Below, piece by piece: positions 47,857 through 59,602 of a stretch of 64,000 nt of DNA (its first letter is position 1; each line of letters opens with the position of its first letter). Source of the DNA: Lotus japonicus. Lineage: Eukaryota > Streptophyta > Magnoliopsida > Fabales > Fabaceae. A program made the translations under genes and the position numbers. The notes under the pieces were generated by a model, which had not been told where the DNA came from, searched no databases, and saw only the letters and a list, made by a program, of their open reading frames with translations. The DNA lies in the NCBI RefSeq assembly GCF_012489685.1, contig NC_080042.1:55356066-55420065 (forward strand), written 5' to 3'.

Positions 47857-48084
47857 TCAGCTCTCTTGTTCAACAGCCTCTAAACTCTTCAGACCATCTT
47901 CATGCTCTTGGACCTCTAATTTGGCTTTGGCCATCTTCTGACAACCATTTGCCAAAGCGTTGTGAATTTCACTCAGCTTCTGCAAATCTTCTATCGCTGG
48001 CTCCGTACCTACAACGACCTCTACATTCTTCAGTTCTTTTTTAAGTTTCTCTACCTCGACATTTACTTTGTCCAACCTCAGATA
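47857..48084 (-). CDS. Coiled-coil protein fragment, unrecognised
   Basis: About 74 residues, LDKVNVEVEKLKKELKNVEV then VVGTEPAIEDLQKLSEIHNA and an acidic C-terminus ending EAVEQES-stop. Strong heptad pattern and coding-like codon use, so probably a genuine gene piece, opposite in strand to the hAT remnants on both sides. No family recognised. Confidence 0.4.
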   Translation of the reverse strand, partial: YLRLDKVNVEVEKLKKELKNVEVVVGTEPAIEDLQKLSEIHNALANGCQKMAKAKLEVQEHEDGLKSLEAVEQES

Positions 48085-48221
48085 GACCTACCCCAGAACA
48101 GTACGAATAATGGACTTTTTTTTGGCTAAAGGTGTTTGTTCTGAACTTTTTGTGGCAACAACTTGAATTTTTTCCTTCGATTACAATCTGTGATACTGTG
48201 TCCAGAGTTGATGCATTCATA

Positions 48222-48760
48222 TGTTGTCCACTTTGACCCATGATAATTGTTCTGCAAATGATAAGATGATTGACCATATTTTAAATGATATTTATTTTGT
48301 GTTTGGATTTTTCACAAGCGTCGTTGTGCTCATATCTTGAATCTAGTTATGAAAGTGTATGTAAATTATGGTGTCATTGAAAAAGTTTGAGATAGTGTTA
48401 TATATAGGGTATTAACTCCTAAAAGAGAGGAGAAATTTCAAGACGCGTGTGAGTAATTTATGATGATTTTTCTGCTATCTTCAATCTTGAAGACTACAAA
48501 GGTTCATGAGAAAAATCCTACAAGCAGATTGAAGCTGCCATAGCTATGTTTCAGGACCTAGAGGGTCCCATCACTTGCAAAGGTGCATAGAATAATAAAA
48601 TAAGGGTTTAAAGCAAAAAAAAATTTGAGAAAAAGAGGAGTTATAACGCTTCTTATGTGCTTCACCAATAAAACGCAAGACATGTTCTTGCTCATGTGAT
48701 TGTTGCCCATGAACACCCATTTTCTGTGGTTGACCATCACTTCTTCAAGCAAGAGATTGG
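48222..48760 (+). pseudogene. Second hAT remnant with permuted order
   Basis: 48222-48410 matches 45120-45305 (TTTGACCCATGATAATTGTT), continues to TPKREEKFQDAC, an expected later hAT segment, and then 48568-48760 matches 44733-44908 (CACTTGCAAAGGTGCATAG), which is an earlier part of the gene. The order is thus middle then N-terminal. Both pieces are frame-broken. Confidence 0.65.
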
Positions 48761-48808
48761 AGTTTTCTCAGGTTCTTAAGTTCCAAGCAATGGGACCCTG
48801 GCAGGAGA

Positions 48809-49240
48809 TTGGAGTTTTCTCAGGTTCTGGAACCTCTGACCCATGGGCAAACAGGTAATCCATCAAATTGGCTTAGTTCTTCCAATGAATTAGAAGCTGA
48901 ATTCCAAAACTTGAGACTCCAAAGGCTTGAGATCAATACTCTGAAGTGGCGACATGCACATCTATTTTCTTCTGTGTGGGAAATTGAATTCTGTGATAAA
49001 TATATGTGGATAATTCATAAGACTTTCTTATGCAATTTTGGGGAAAACCACAAAGATTTGAATGTTGTTTATCAAGATACCATGTCATCTCAGGAAGGAA
49101 GTGGCAACTTAACTTCTGCGCAGCTATTGAGAGCACTAACAATCACCAGCATGGATTGTGAAAAGAGAAACAGGGGTGCTGCAGCCAAGGACAAATTATT
49201 GGGAACAGTAGTTTATATTGACATCCTATTGAGCATATAA
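48809..49240 (+). CDS. Hypothetical protein fragment, 143 residues
   Basis: Open frame starting MEFSQVLEPLTHGQTGNPSN, with a Leu/Glu-rich segment ELEAEFQNLRLQRLEINTLK and near the end LTSAQLLRALTITSMDCEKR. Composition is coding-like, but the first ~25 codons overlap a repeated phrase (GGAGATTGGAGTTTTCTCAG at 48753 and 48802). I do not recognise it. It ends 33 bases before the solo LTR. Confidence 0.35.
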   Translation: MEFSQVLEPLTHGQTGNPSNWLSSSNELEAEFQNLRLQRLEINTLKWRHAHLFSSVWEIEFCDKYMWIIHKTFLCNFGENHKDLNVVYQDTMSSQEGSGNLTSAQLLRALTITSMDCEKRNRGAAAKDKLLGTVVYIDILLSI

Positions 49241-49599
49241 AGTTGGGGTAGACTTGTGTTCTTGGTTCAAAGTGTAACGCCCCGATTTCTCGAGTGTCAC
49301 ACAGTAAACCAAACATCACCATTTTCGTAAAGAATTTTCGCCGTTCAATTATTAATCTTGTTTTAATGACAAAAAGTTCAATTATTGCGAAACTTAAACC
49401 TTACGAATAAATTTGCGGAATAAATAAGACATGCATTTCTGAATAAAATACTCGTAATTAAAAGAAACTGTAATTCCAAAGTACATAAATGAAACCTTAG
49501 GCTAAAGCCCTACATCAAGTACATCAAAAGAAAACCCCGAAAATAAAAATGATAAATAGTAGTTCGACACGAATTCTCAGCCCCACAAAAAGGAACACT

Positions 49600-50067
49600 C
49601 TAATCCTGATCCCGCTCCGGAACGTCAGCTCCCGCTCCACGCGCTCTCTTCTTAGACTGCTCCAGCTTTATCACGCTCTTCCGAGGTCCCACTCTAAAGC
49701 ACTTTGGACGCCCAGGTACACGCTGCGCACAGACTCCCGACTTGGTCTCTGGTGGTGAAGACTCCACTGCCTCCTCCTCCTCGACCAACCGTGACTCCAC
49801 TGTAGTGTCCTCCGAAGGATCTTCTTCCTCCTCGCCCACTGTAGTCTGATGAAACCTAGCGGGAGGATGTGGCAGCACAACAGTCCCATCCCTAAGGATC
49901 TGCCTCTCCACAACCGTCCCAGATCTGTTCCTCCCTAAGAGCTCCGCATCGCCGACGTAGACTCTCCGGACTCCGGAACTGTCGGTCCCCCAGAGCCGGT
50001 CTTCTGCTGGCCTACTCAGAACGATCTCCCATCTCACGATAGTCTCCATTATCGTGGTGGTCACCAT
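49600..50067 (-). CDS. 155-residue ORF inside the solo LTR
   Basis: Starts MVTTTIMETIVRWEIVLSRP. The centre is acidic (VGEEEEDPSEDTTVESRLVE) and the C-terminus basic (KSVIKLEQSKKRARGAGADV). Two further plus frames overlap it but have no coding character. It has no known motif. Codon use is GC-rich compared with its surroundings, which fits a real retroelement-encoded or captured frame. Confidence 0.4.
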   Translation of the reverse strand: MVTTTIMETIVRWEIVLSRPAEDRLWGTDSSGVRRVYVGDAELLGRNRSGTVVERQILRDGTVVLPHPPARFHQTTVGEEEEDPSEDTTVESRLVEEEEAVESSPPETKSGVCAQRVPGRPKCFRVGPRKSVIKLEQSKKRARGAGADVPERDQD

Positions 50068-50293
50068 CTACCCCCCCCCCCCCCCCAAATAAGCACATAA
50101 ACAAATAACAGGGTCAGATCACATGTTCTCATAGAAACATTCACATGTTCATGTATTCTCATAAATAACAAGGTATAATAAGCATAATCTTTACGTTATA
50201 TCATAGTCAGTCACCTAAGTTCAGTTAGGCTAACGTCATCACCATTCACACAACCACCTCAACACCAATGGACATAATCACGATCATCCGCAG

Positions 50294-50420
50294 ATGAACA
50301 ATTCTCGGAGGGGACACACCGTACAATCCTCGATCATGTGGGGGACACACCGTACGCCCACAAGATCACAAGGTGACCGCAGTCAACCAAATCACGTGGG
50401 GACACACCGTACAACCCACA
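50294..50420. repeat. GGGGACACACCGTACAA repeat
   Basis: Three copies, at about 50311, 50341 and 50399, of GGGGACACACCGTAC separated by diverged CGATCATGTG/CCCACAAGATC spacers, within the solo LTR. Confidence 0.7.
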
Positions 50421-52072
50421 AAACACCCTCGCGTGCAAGTAACCGTTTGTCTCTAACGGTACCATCGTTCTCATGGTCCATAGTCATCACTAGACCTATG
50501 TTCCAATTACATCACATTTTACTTGCAAGCGATTAAGTCTCAATTCTCTTTGTTAGGGCTCTAATAGTCAACCTAGAGTCTTAACATTTTCACAAGACTT
50601 ATGCAACTTAATCACAATAATAACCACAGCACCAAAAGGAATTACAGCTAAATGAGCGACCTTTTGGCAGTAACCAAGTTAAGCATATATAAGCTATACT
50701 AAGCACTTAGTCATGTTCTCATGTATAGCAATACTTCAGTTATGGAAACTTCATAAACCAAGCCAACACATAAACTTGTGCTTGATATGGAAGTAAGAAA
50801 ACTTGCCGAGAACCACAGAAATGGCTTGGTCGAACCCTGAAGGGCTCAAGGGTTTTCAAAAACACTTTCTTCCCTCCATATCAAGTTCACAAGCCAATGT
50901 CCAGCCAATCAACAATAAGCAATTTCTCACAAAACTCCATAACTGATCATGTTACAAATTGCATGTTAAAATCATGTGAAAATCTAGGCAAATTTGGCAT
51001 AAAATCATGGTTTCCATACACAAGACCTAGGGTCATTTGCCAAACATTAACCTACTGATCATGGCATCACCCTAGCTTCACAAATATAGTAAAATTTCCT
51101 GTAGCAATCAGCAACCAACAATACATCAAAAAGTTAAAGAAAAATCCATCAAAACCGCATTTTTGTACACATGAAATCATAGCTTTTCACATAGAAATCC
51201 CTAAACTCTACCCATGTCCTAGAGATCAGCCCTTACCTTGATTCCTTGATCTGAAAAGAAGGGAAGAATGAAGCTTGGATAATCTGTTCCTTGCTGTCCA
51301 AGTCTCTCTTCTACTCGAACCCTAGCATTTAGGCAGCAGGAACAGTGTGCATTAAAACTGGTCTCCAGAATTCATTTCTCAGCCGCAGTTGACATACTAT
51401 ACATGCCTGGAAAGATATTTTGAAAATCTACAACTTTATAGTTTATCACTTTTTCATCTGAGACCCAGAATTAGGTGATATTAGGCTCTGAAGCTCGCTG
51501 TCCAGTACAGAAAACTGGCAATGATACTTTTACCTTCAAATTAATTTCTAACCATTTGAGTCCAAGGTTTCTAGGCCATGTTCCAGCAAACATACAGCAC
51601 ATATTCCTCCTCTAAATTCCAGTAGCAACATCTCATCATAATCATTAAGAATTTAATCAATCTTAGGCATATGAATCATCATGAATCAGATCTAAGCAAA
51701 AATCATAGCAAGGGTGACATCTATAATAGTGATTTGCAAAGAGGCATAGCATCCATCATCTCATCATCTTAAACAGCAGGCATCACGAGCATATGGCAGA
51801 TAATCAAGCCCTAAACCTCTCATGCATTCTCACACATCATTCATCATCATAAAGATTCAACCCTTAATCATGCTTTCATGAAATTTTCATCAAGAAACCT
51901 AGACTCTACCCTTACCTTGGCTGATTGGAATGAGAGAGATGATGAAATACAATGACTAACACACCATAGCTTCAACCTTCTCCCATCTCCAAAACTTGAA
52001 AGAAAAATAGAAAAAGATAAGCCTTCTCCTATCTCCAAATATACAAATTTATTTGTGTTACACAACACAAAG

Positions 52073-53403
52073 TCTTCACAATATGAGGTACCATTCTGAT
52101 AGAAAAGAAAACAAAGAAAGGAACGAGAACCAATATCAAGCTAACAATTCATTAGTAAATTAACAATAGTAGTAAACTAAAATAAAAACAAATCCCAAAC
52201 AGTAATATTAAATTTTTAAAAATAATAAACACTTGAATACTCCTAAGAAAGAAAAAGAGTAAATAAAAAAACTGATACGATAAGGAAGAAGATGAAAAGC
52301 AGGCTGGATTAAAGAGTAAGAAGAATTAGTGTTGTTGTGAGAGGGAGAAAGCAAAGGGAAGAAGAGCAATTAAACCACAACTCCTTAAAACTCTTTCTGT
52401 GATCCAATTAAATCACTATTCAGAACATAACAAAGTGATCCAACTGACAACAAAAATATATAACATTTACAAGAGTTATTTATAGGAGTAGAAGAAATCT
52501 GGCAAATAGTGCAGCTGTTTACTGCAATAGCTAGAGAAAGAATACTGGAACATCAAGTAGAGCATAACATAATTTAGCATAAAACATGGTCATAGGCTCA
52601 ACACCTTGAAGTACAACAATTTCAAGAGAGAATAAGCATGAAATTATAGTAAAAAAACTAACTGCCCATATTACAGACACATGCCTAACCTTATGTGGCT
52701 TAACTTTAACTTCTTTCTTTACTTGTATACCACATTAATAACAATACAAATAAGTTTTATCCAAGTTTTGGGTGTAATCTCAGAAAATAGACAATGAATG
52801 ATAGATCTATCATATGTCAATGAAACAAAATTACAACTTCCATCCAGCCCTTTGGTCTGAGCAATAGGCATCAAGTTTAGATAGACCTTAATTTAAATAT
52901 TACCTCAACAATTATCAACTATGACTATATCTACCATATCTTAAAAGCACAACACCCCAAGTCTTGTGAAGCTGCAATGGTCCTCCAAATAAAAAAAATT
53001 AGGGAAAATTACACTAACCACCCTTTAAGTTTACCCATATGATTCACACACCCTCTGTTTTTAAAAAAAAAACACTAACCTCCCTTAACTAGACACCGTT
53101 AACTTGCGTAGTTGCGTTATATTAGAAATATAAAGAAACTCAATCATTTACGTATTTTCTCTTTGTCTTTGGTTCTTGAATCTCAATTTAAAGGAAACTG
53201 AATCGTTTCTTCTTTTTGGATGAAAAATAACCATGACTTTTTGGATACACACAGGTAACACCCGATGGGTACTTAACCCAGAGATCCAGATCATTGGGTA
53301 GAAGCTCACTCCTTTATTCCAACATATCGAAGTGTTTGAACATCCTCAAGGTGCTTTGCATTATTCATCAGTGCCATTCAATAACAAAAATCAGAATCAG
53401 AAG
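52073..53403. other. Intergenic DNA with one MITE-like end
   Basis: AT-rich, no coding sequence. At about 53003 GGGAAAATTACACTAACCACCC followed by CACACCCTCTG and CACTAACCTCCCTTAAC resembles one end of a non-autonomous element. A possible partner lies near 54050-54085 (GGGGTATTTGTGTAGTGTG), which would place the 53404 MITE inside it. Confidence 0.4.
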
Positions 53404-53545
53404 TGTTATCAAATCGCGACCGCGGTGAGCTAAATATCCGTTATTTCGGCCGCTATTTGGCGGCGAATAGCGGAAATAGCGGGCAATAGCGGCGTCGTGA
53501 TTAGCCAAAAATCCGCTACGCCGCTATAGCCTCTATTTGATAACA
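53404..53545. mobile_element. MITE with GCGGCTATTT repeats, 142 bp
   Basis: Eleven-base perfect inverted ends TGTTATCAAAT / ATTTGATAACA enclose GC-rich, inversely repeated CCGCTATTT, GGCGAATAGCGG and CCGCTACGCCGC motifs, so the whole can fold. No clear target duplication. Sharp GC contrast with its surroundings. Confidence 0.75.
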
Positions 53546-54102
53546 TTTCAAATGTAATATATAGATGGGGTCAATTGGTATAACTTGTGATATTTCTAGT
53601 AGAAGCAAAGAATTAACTCTGGTGACATAGTGTTTTTTAATTGATTAATCTAGTTAGTCTAATTGAAAGTGAAGAGTAAATTTTCCCCTGTTGAAACATT
53701 TGAAGTCACACATACAGAATTACGACATACTAGTCAATGGTTGCAGGAATTTTTTCCAAACATAGAAAAGTAACCATAACTTGTTGGGTCAGACAAATCA
53801 ACAAACACCTTGTGCTCAATTTACAAAATATGCACTGTACCAGATATAAGCTCTCAATGATCTTGCTGCTTCGTTTACATGGCTTGTTGGATGGAAGAGG
53901 GAAGTATTGAGGGAAGCACTGTTACTGTGTGATGGTGAAGGTAAAGAAGATGAACAATACTCTAGTTAATGAAGCATTGTTGCTGTTTCTTTTTGTCACA
54001 AGTAATGGTTTTTTTTTTGTCAATATAAGTAACGCTGTTAACTCCTTTAAGTCACTGTTTGATATAAGGGGTATTTGTGTAGTGTGATTAGGGATGTTAA
54101 CT

Positions 54103-54213
54103 CTGTTACGCGGACTCATCCCACAAGCCTGCAAAAGAAGGGCGGGACGGGTCAAAAAAAAAAGAGCCCGTAAACCATGCGCCCCGCAAACATGGCGGGC
54201 CAACCCGCGGTTT
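54103..54213. repeat. GC-rich hAT-like scrap
   Basis: GGACTCATCCCACAAGCCTGC ... GGCGGGCCAACCCGCGG is similar in type to 39617-39733. Probably a remnant of a non-autonomous hAT element; ends not resolved. Minus and plus frames over it (53922-54203, 54094-54291) are shadows. Confidence 0.4.
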
Positions 54214-54288
54214 AGGAATGTGGTTTGGGTGACTCTTCATTCACTAATCCATTATTTCTTTAACAACTCTATCTCTCATCTAAACACT

Positions 54289-55140
54289 TAGAGGTTATTT
54301 GGTATGATAGAGATAAATGGGAGAGAGATGAAAAATAATGAGGTGGAAGAGAGAGAAAAAATTAATTTTTTATATTAAATGTTAACTTTTTCCAATTAAT
54401 TATTATTTTTTCAGCCAAAATGATGATGTGGAAGGTTAAAACCGTCAGAAACAATGACATAATGGTATATATCACGTGATTTTTTCACTCCTCTCTTTAC
54501 TGTTCAATTTCTTCTCAAATTAGGGAGACCCAATTAAGCTGGTGGATCCCACGTTTTTATCTCTCTCTGCCCTCACTCCTTTCAAACCAAACAAGAGTGA
54601 TTTCACTATCTCTCCCCTAACTCTTTCTTCCCTAACTCTCTCTTCTCTAACTCTCTCCTAACAAACAAAACATTACACTATGTTTGGTTGTGGTGAGATG
54701 GAAGAGAGAAAGATGGAAGAGAGGGAGATAGGGGAGAGATGGACCAACAACCTTTGTTTGGTAAGAAAATACTGTAGACAAGAGAGAGATTGAGGGTGGG
54801 TTTCTTCACCTTCTTCTGGTCTTCGCAAAACGCGAAGAGATTGAACAAAGTTGCTTTTTTATTTTTTCTTCCCTATTCTTTGCAGTTAGTGGCGGTTTTA
54901 AACCGCCACTATTTGCTTCTGACCCCACTTAATTTCACTTTTCATTTAAAAAAAGTTTTTTTAATCAAAAAGTTACTTTTCTCTCTCTTTCACCTCATTT
55001 ATTATTTTCTCTCTCTCTTCTATCTCTACCATATCAAACAACCTCTAAATCTACTTTATTTCTCACCTATTTCTCTATACCCAACTTCTCTCTTCTCTAC
55101 TCTCTCTTCTCTATCTCTCTCTTCTCTACCAAACATAGCA
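54289..55140. repeat. Overlapping MITE-like fold-back elements
   Basis: Two pairs of inverse ends interleave: AGAGGTTATTTGGTATGATAG (54289) with CTACCATATCAAACAACCTCT (55027-55047), and CTATGTTTGGTTGTGG (54678) with CTCTACCAAACATAG (55124-55138). Between them are purine-rich (GGAAGAGAG) and pyrimidine-rich (CTCTCTTCTCTA) blocks that would pair. The plus frame at 54790-55143 follows from this composition. Confidence 0.55.
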
Positions 55141-55457
55141 TAACTGTTGGGGAGATTTTCTTACCATGCTAGTTGTTATTTTATTTGATACATAAATCAA
55201 TACTTTAATTATAAAAAATTTAAGATACTAAGAATAAAACAACAATCATAATAAGGATGTAGATATTTTAAAAAATATAAATTCACACACTCAATTTTAG
55301 TAGTATTTTGTACTCATACCAAATTAACCAGTATAAAGATTCTGACAAACAAAGTAATCAATTGGTTAAAATCTTCAACATAGGGTATAACTACAATGCA
55401 TACATTGCATACATGTGTGTTGCACAAAGAGTATTGCTCTTTTGTTTTATACATGCA

Positions 55458-55880
55458 CTGGTACTTTTACGCGTGCGATGCACAGGGAATATTCATTTTT
55501 ATTTTTTGTTTGTACTTTTTAAAATCTACGCGTTCTTTTAAAATATATTTTATGGATTAAAAGAACTAAATTTATATTAGATATATAAAATCATAAATTT
55601 GTATGTTTTTTTATTTAATGTTTGTTTTTGTGTTTTAGTTGCTATTTTGTTTTTATCTTTTGTACTTGTTTTCCTAAATGCCGATTGATAGTTTTTCAAT
55701 ATCTATATTAAATATTTATTCCAGAGAGTCAAAGTAACATGTATGTGCTAAAAATAATCATTGAATGTTATTTTCCAATTAAAATAATTATATTGAGAAT
55801 CAAACTGAAAGTGTATCATTGCACATTTCCTTAAAAAATCTTCTTCATATGACATTGAAAAACACTTCTTTATACCATAA
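55458..55880 (-). mobile_element. Small decayed Helitron, minus strand
   Basis: Minus 3' hairpin CCCTGTGCATCGCACGCG (55470-55486, two mismatches) and CCAG in place of CTAG at 55458-55461. The region up to the next element's CTAG is ~420 bases and ends TTCTTTATACCATAA, a poor 5' tip. Probably truncated. Confidence 0.4.
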
Positions 55881-58229
55881 CTAGTTGAATAACCCGTGCA
55901 ACGCACGGGTGACTTTTATTATATTATATTTAATGTATAATATTAAAAAAAATAACTTTTTATAATTTTTAATTGCACAAATATATAAATATTTGTTTGA
56001 AATATATATTTTTCTGTGTTAAATTACTATCGTAATTTTGACTCGGGTGTTGTGAATTTCAAAGGTCTACATATAAGTGTAACTCTTAAGAATCAAACAC
56101 TCGACATGGGGTTCAAACAATCACTTGTTAGAAATATATATTTAAAGTAAGTTTTTATGAATTTTATATATTAATATTTCAAAAAAATAAGGTGTTAATG
56201 TTAATTGAGAAAAATCTTTTGGATGATTATTTTACGTAAGATATTTACATTTAAATTCATGATAATAAGGGCTTGTTTGGTACGTTTTATTAAGCATGAT
56301 AGTATAAACTTACACAATACATTATGAGTATATCCATTGCTTGGTGCTATTATTGCTCTAAATTTTAAAGTCAGGTTGGGTAGACATCCATTAATGCATT
56401 TCAAATTTTTAATTAAATAAGAAAAATTATTAGTTGGGAAAAACTTAAACCCTAACAACTGATGTATTTCGAATTTCTTAATTGAAACAGACATATTATT
56501 AATTGGGCAACACAAAGGGCTTGAAAGAGGAACACTGAAGAAGCCTTGATTGGCAGGCATGAAAAAGGAATGTTGAAGAAGCCTTGATTGGAGAAGATGC
56601 CACATGGATAAGTGGATGGGAGAATGCAGCGTGAGTGAACAGTGGCATGTGGTGTTCTTACCTCTTTATGAATAAGCTTTCGCCTTTCGGTATGGACAAC
56701 ACTTAATCTACGTTCACAAATAAAAAAAACAACAACCAATTAGGCTCTCATTTAGTATATGCTCGCATTCAGTATAGTACAACATTAGAGAAACTCAAAC
56801 AATATAATAAATATGAATTTATTCTTATAGCTTAAAGCTATTTGATTGAAAGGGGTGGATGCTCTACTCTGTCTTTATCCCTTATACAATTAAAGACACT
56901 GGTTTAATGTTTACTCATATTCACCATTTCTTGTCTTTGATTGAAAGTGGTGGAATGCTCTACTCTGTCTTTATCCTCACTAAACCGTTTAAATACCTAT
57001 GACTTCATGCACTTTTGGTAATTGATTTCCAAATCAAGATCTCAATATTTCACATATTGCTATGAAAAATTAATCTTTAACAACTATAAAATTTCAAGCT
57101 CTATACGTTATTTTTAAAATTCTGAATCACAAAGTGCTTTATCGCTAGACAAAAAGAAAGAGTGATCAATAAACCAAAAACACAAATGTCACACTTTAGG
57201 TTCAGATAAATGCAGGACAATGCAAAATAAAAGAAACAAAATCTTTTATCAACTATAGAACACATAGTATGAAGTGAAAAATATTTAAAAAAGGAGAAGT
57301 CACAGGCACAAACCATACACCTTTCTCGCAATCATCCAATGACTTGCAACATGGACATCACAACTCACAAGCTTTGCAATGTTTGAAACATATTACTTCC
57401 ATGCCACCGCCAGCGATGCATAATCTTCCTTTTATAGTCCTAAAATTTTTCTTGCGTGTGCATGGTCATGCATGTTTTGACAAACCTTCATGGAAGATTT
57501 CAATCTCATATATAAAAGAAATGAGCCCAAATGAACAACATAAGGAATATCATCATCAATAACTGAAGAGTCTCAATATATTACATATCAAATTGAGTTG
57601 CGAACATACATTGACATGTTTCAAAATCCAAGGTCAAACACTAAAAAAGACTCTCGTAGTCCAAAGATGCACTTTCAAATGCATTGCAAACTATAATATG
57701 CAAAAGTGAGGAAACATGCCCTGAAATTTTTAGAAACACTATAAAAAAAGACTCTTATGGTCCAAATGTGCACTCTTAAATGCATTACGAACTATGACAT
57801 GCAAAAGTATAGTGAGTATGGTAGTCGTGAAACAATCAAGTTTCTAAACATAGAATACACGCAATTGTCTTACATGTATAATAATAGCAATGATAAAATG
57901 CTTATACAGAACACCTGAAGAAAGAGCGAAAAGAGTGAATATATTTGCATAGCCAGTAAAATGATTATCCAACTTAGACTAAGACTATTACGCAGCGCCA
58001 GAAGCTAAACATCATAATACATTAGCAACTGGCGCTATTTTCATAACATCAATGGCATGGATTATTCATATGCTATCAGTATTAATGGGAATGGGTTTTC
58101 TTCAAGAAAATATCAAGAAAAAATTGACGTAAATTAGGAACAAAACAAACAAACCATGAGCAAGCACAATATATTGTTTGATGTTTTGAATGTCTGTTTC
58201 GGTGGGCAGAGGCCTCGAAGAAGTAGAAC

Positions 58230-58396
58230 CTGCAAAAAATTACCTTCACATTAGAGCTAGTTTGGAACGAAGGAGAGGAAATAGATTGCGAGAGTGCACC
58301 AGAATTTGAGAAGCATTTGTCTTCATTAGAATCCATATTAAAAAACAGAGGAAGTAAGATCATAGAGTTAAGAAGGAAAGTGATCAAATAAACCAA
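58230..58396 (-). CDS. Exon-like fragment in Helitron (MDSNEDKC)
   Basis: The frame contains MDSNEDKCFSNSGALSQSIS, then SPSFQTSSNVK, at which GTAATTTTTTGCAG looks like a donor or a tiny intron before GTTCTACTTCTTCGAGG. Ser-rich and coding-like. Source not recognised. Confidence 0.35.
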
Positions 58397-58920
58397 ATAC
58401 CTACTATATCACCTTTAATAGATTCGGGAAGAAAAATGGCCAAAAAATGAATATAAACACCTTAAACGACGAAGTGAACTTGAATTCTAAAAGAATCTAA
58501 GATCATGAAATCTATGAACCAACCAAAAAATATGAAAAATAACAACCAATTTTGAAACATAAGATTAGAAAGAAAACATAAACACTTCAAGAGTACTGCC
58601 ACAACCAAAAAAGTAAAGGAATAAGATGTAAGAACTGCCGGTGCACCTGCACAATTATCAAATACCAACAGGTAAGAATGTTTCTCAAAGAAAGATCTTA
58701 CAGGAAGAGCACACCTCAATACTCATGCATGTTCGTGAAAATCTGCATGGAAAACAAACATTCATTGAGAAATAATCAAATTAAATGAGCCCACACCAGT
58801 GAATCATTATCAAACAACACAATATTTTTTTCCTACTGATGAAAGACAAAAACTTGGAATAAATCATGTGAAAAGGGGCAACACAATAGGTGAAACAGAT
58901 AAATAAGAGAGAAGAGCTTA

Positions 58921-59024
58921 CTTGAGATAGTCGTAAAGAGCACATAAGAATCTAGAGACCTGATCACGGCCTCACGGGCAAAACCAAGGAGAGCCTGGCG
59001 ACATCGAGAGGAGATGCGAGGTAC
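58921..59024 (-). CDS. First-exon-like fragment in Helitron
   Basis: Read without stops as NVPRISSRCRQALLGFAREA then VIRSLDSYVLFTTISSK, followed by a GTAAGC-like donor. It is GC-richer than its surroundings and lies ~575 bases inside the Helitron 5' end, the position where captured genes start in the neighbouring elements. No family recognised and no clear ATG in this frame. Confidence 0.3.
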
Positions 59025-59602
59025 ATTAATTTTCCATATAAGACATATTTTTTCTTATTAATTATTGGTATCTTAAATAGGAAATATTTATTTGATTTGA
59101 TATTTTTTGGAAAAAAATCAAAATATATTTTATGCATTTAATATAGTTATAATTAAAATAAAAGTGATTTAAAATTTAAATTTTTTTATATTTCAAATTT
59201 GTTATTAAATAAGTGATTTTTCTTATTTTATGGAGTAAAGAAAAACAAAATTTGTATATATATTTTTTTGGGATCATATGGGGTTAAAAGATTTTATCTT
59301 AAATTACTATAATTAAAGAGATGAGAAGTTTATTTTGATACAAAATCATGTTCATCTATTATCTATATCTACAAAAACTTTTTTAGATAAAATATTCACA
59401 AACAGTGCACTTTTTTTATATATGATGGATTTATGTTCAATATTTGGTTTTAAGATACAAAAATTAAATGTAGATTTAATAGTATTTTTAAAAGTATGTA
59501 TTTCAAAGTTAATAAAAATAAAATTTGTATATTTTTTTTGGGATGATATGGGGGTGACACGTGGCAAAACCTTCTAGAAAAAAACCTTCCTTTAGTATAT
59601 TA

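Larger units (their letters stand above)
49273..52067. mobile_element. Solo LTR of a gypsy-type element, 2.8 kb
   Basis: Begins TGTAACGCCCCGATTTCTCG and ends TTACACAACA, flanked by the perfect 5-base duplication CAAAG (49268-49272, 52068-52072). No gag or pol inside, so I read it as a single long LTR left by recombination. TGTAACRCCC-type termini are common in long plant gypsy LTRs. On the minus strand CAAG|GTAAGGG donor-like motifs recur at ~51236 and ~51916. Contains a 15-C run (50072-50086) and three GGGGACACACCGTAC repeats. Orientation is uncertain; the ORF and donor motifs favour minus. Confidence 0.65.
55881..59602 (-). mobile_element. Helitron, minus strand, 3.7 kb
   Basis: 3' end: CTAG (55881-55884) with correct flanking T, then a perfect hairpin CCCGTGC-AAC-GCACGGG (55893-55909). 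5' end: minus TATACTAAAGGAAGG (59583-59600), matching the family tip TC-TTATATAAAGGAAG but with the first bases lost where the next Helitron begins. Contains exon-like pieces near its 5' end, no Rep/helicase. Confidence 0.65.

Noticed and set aside
50072..50086. Poly-C run as a polypurine tract of a full element
   Set aside because: It lies in the middle of a sequence bounded by a perfect target duplication, with no second LTR copy.
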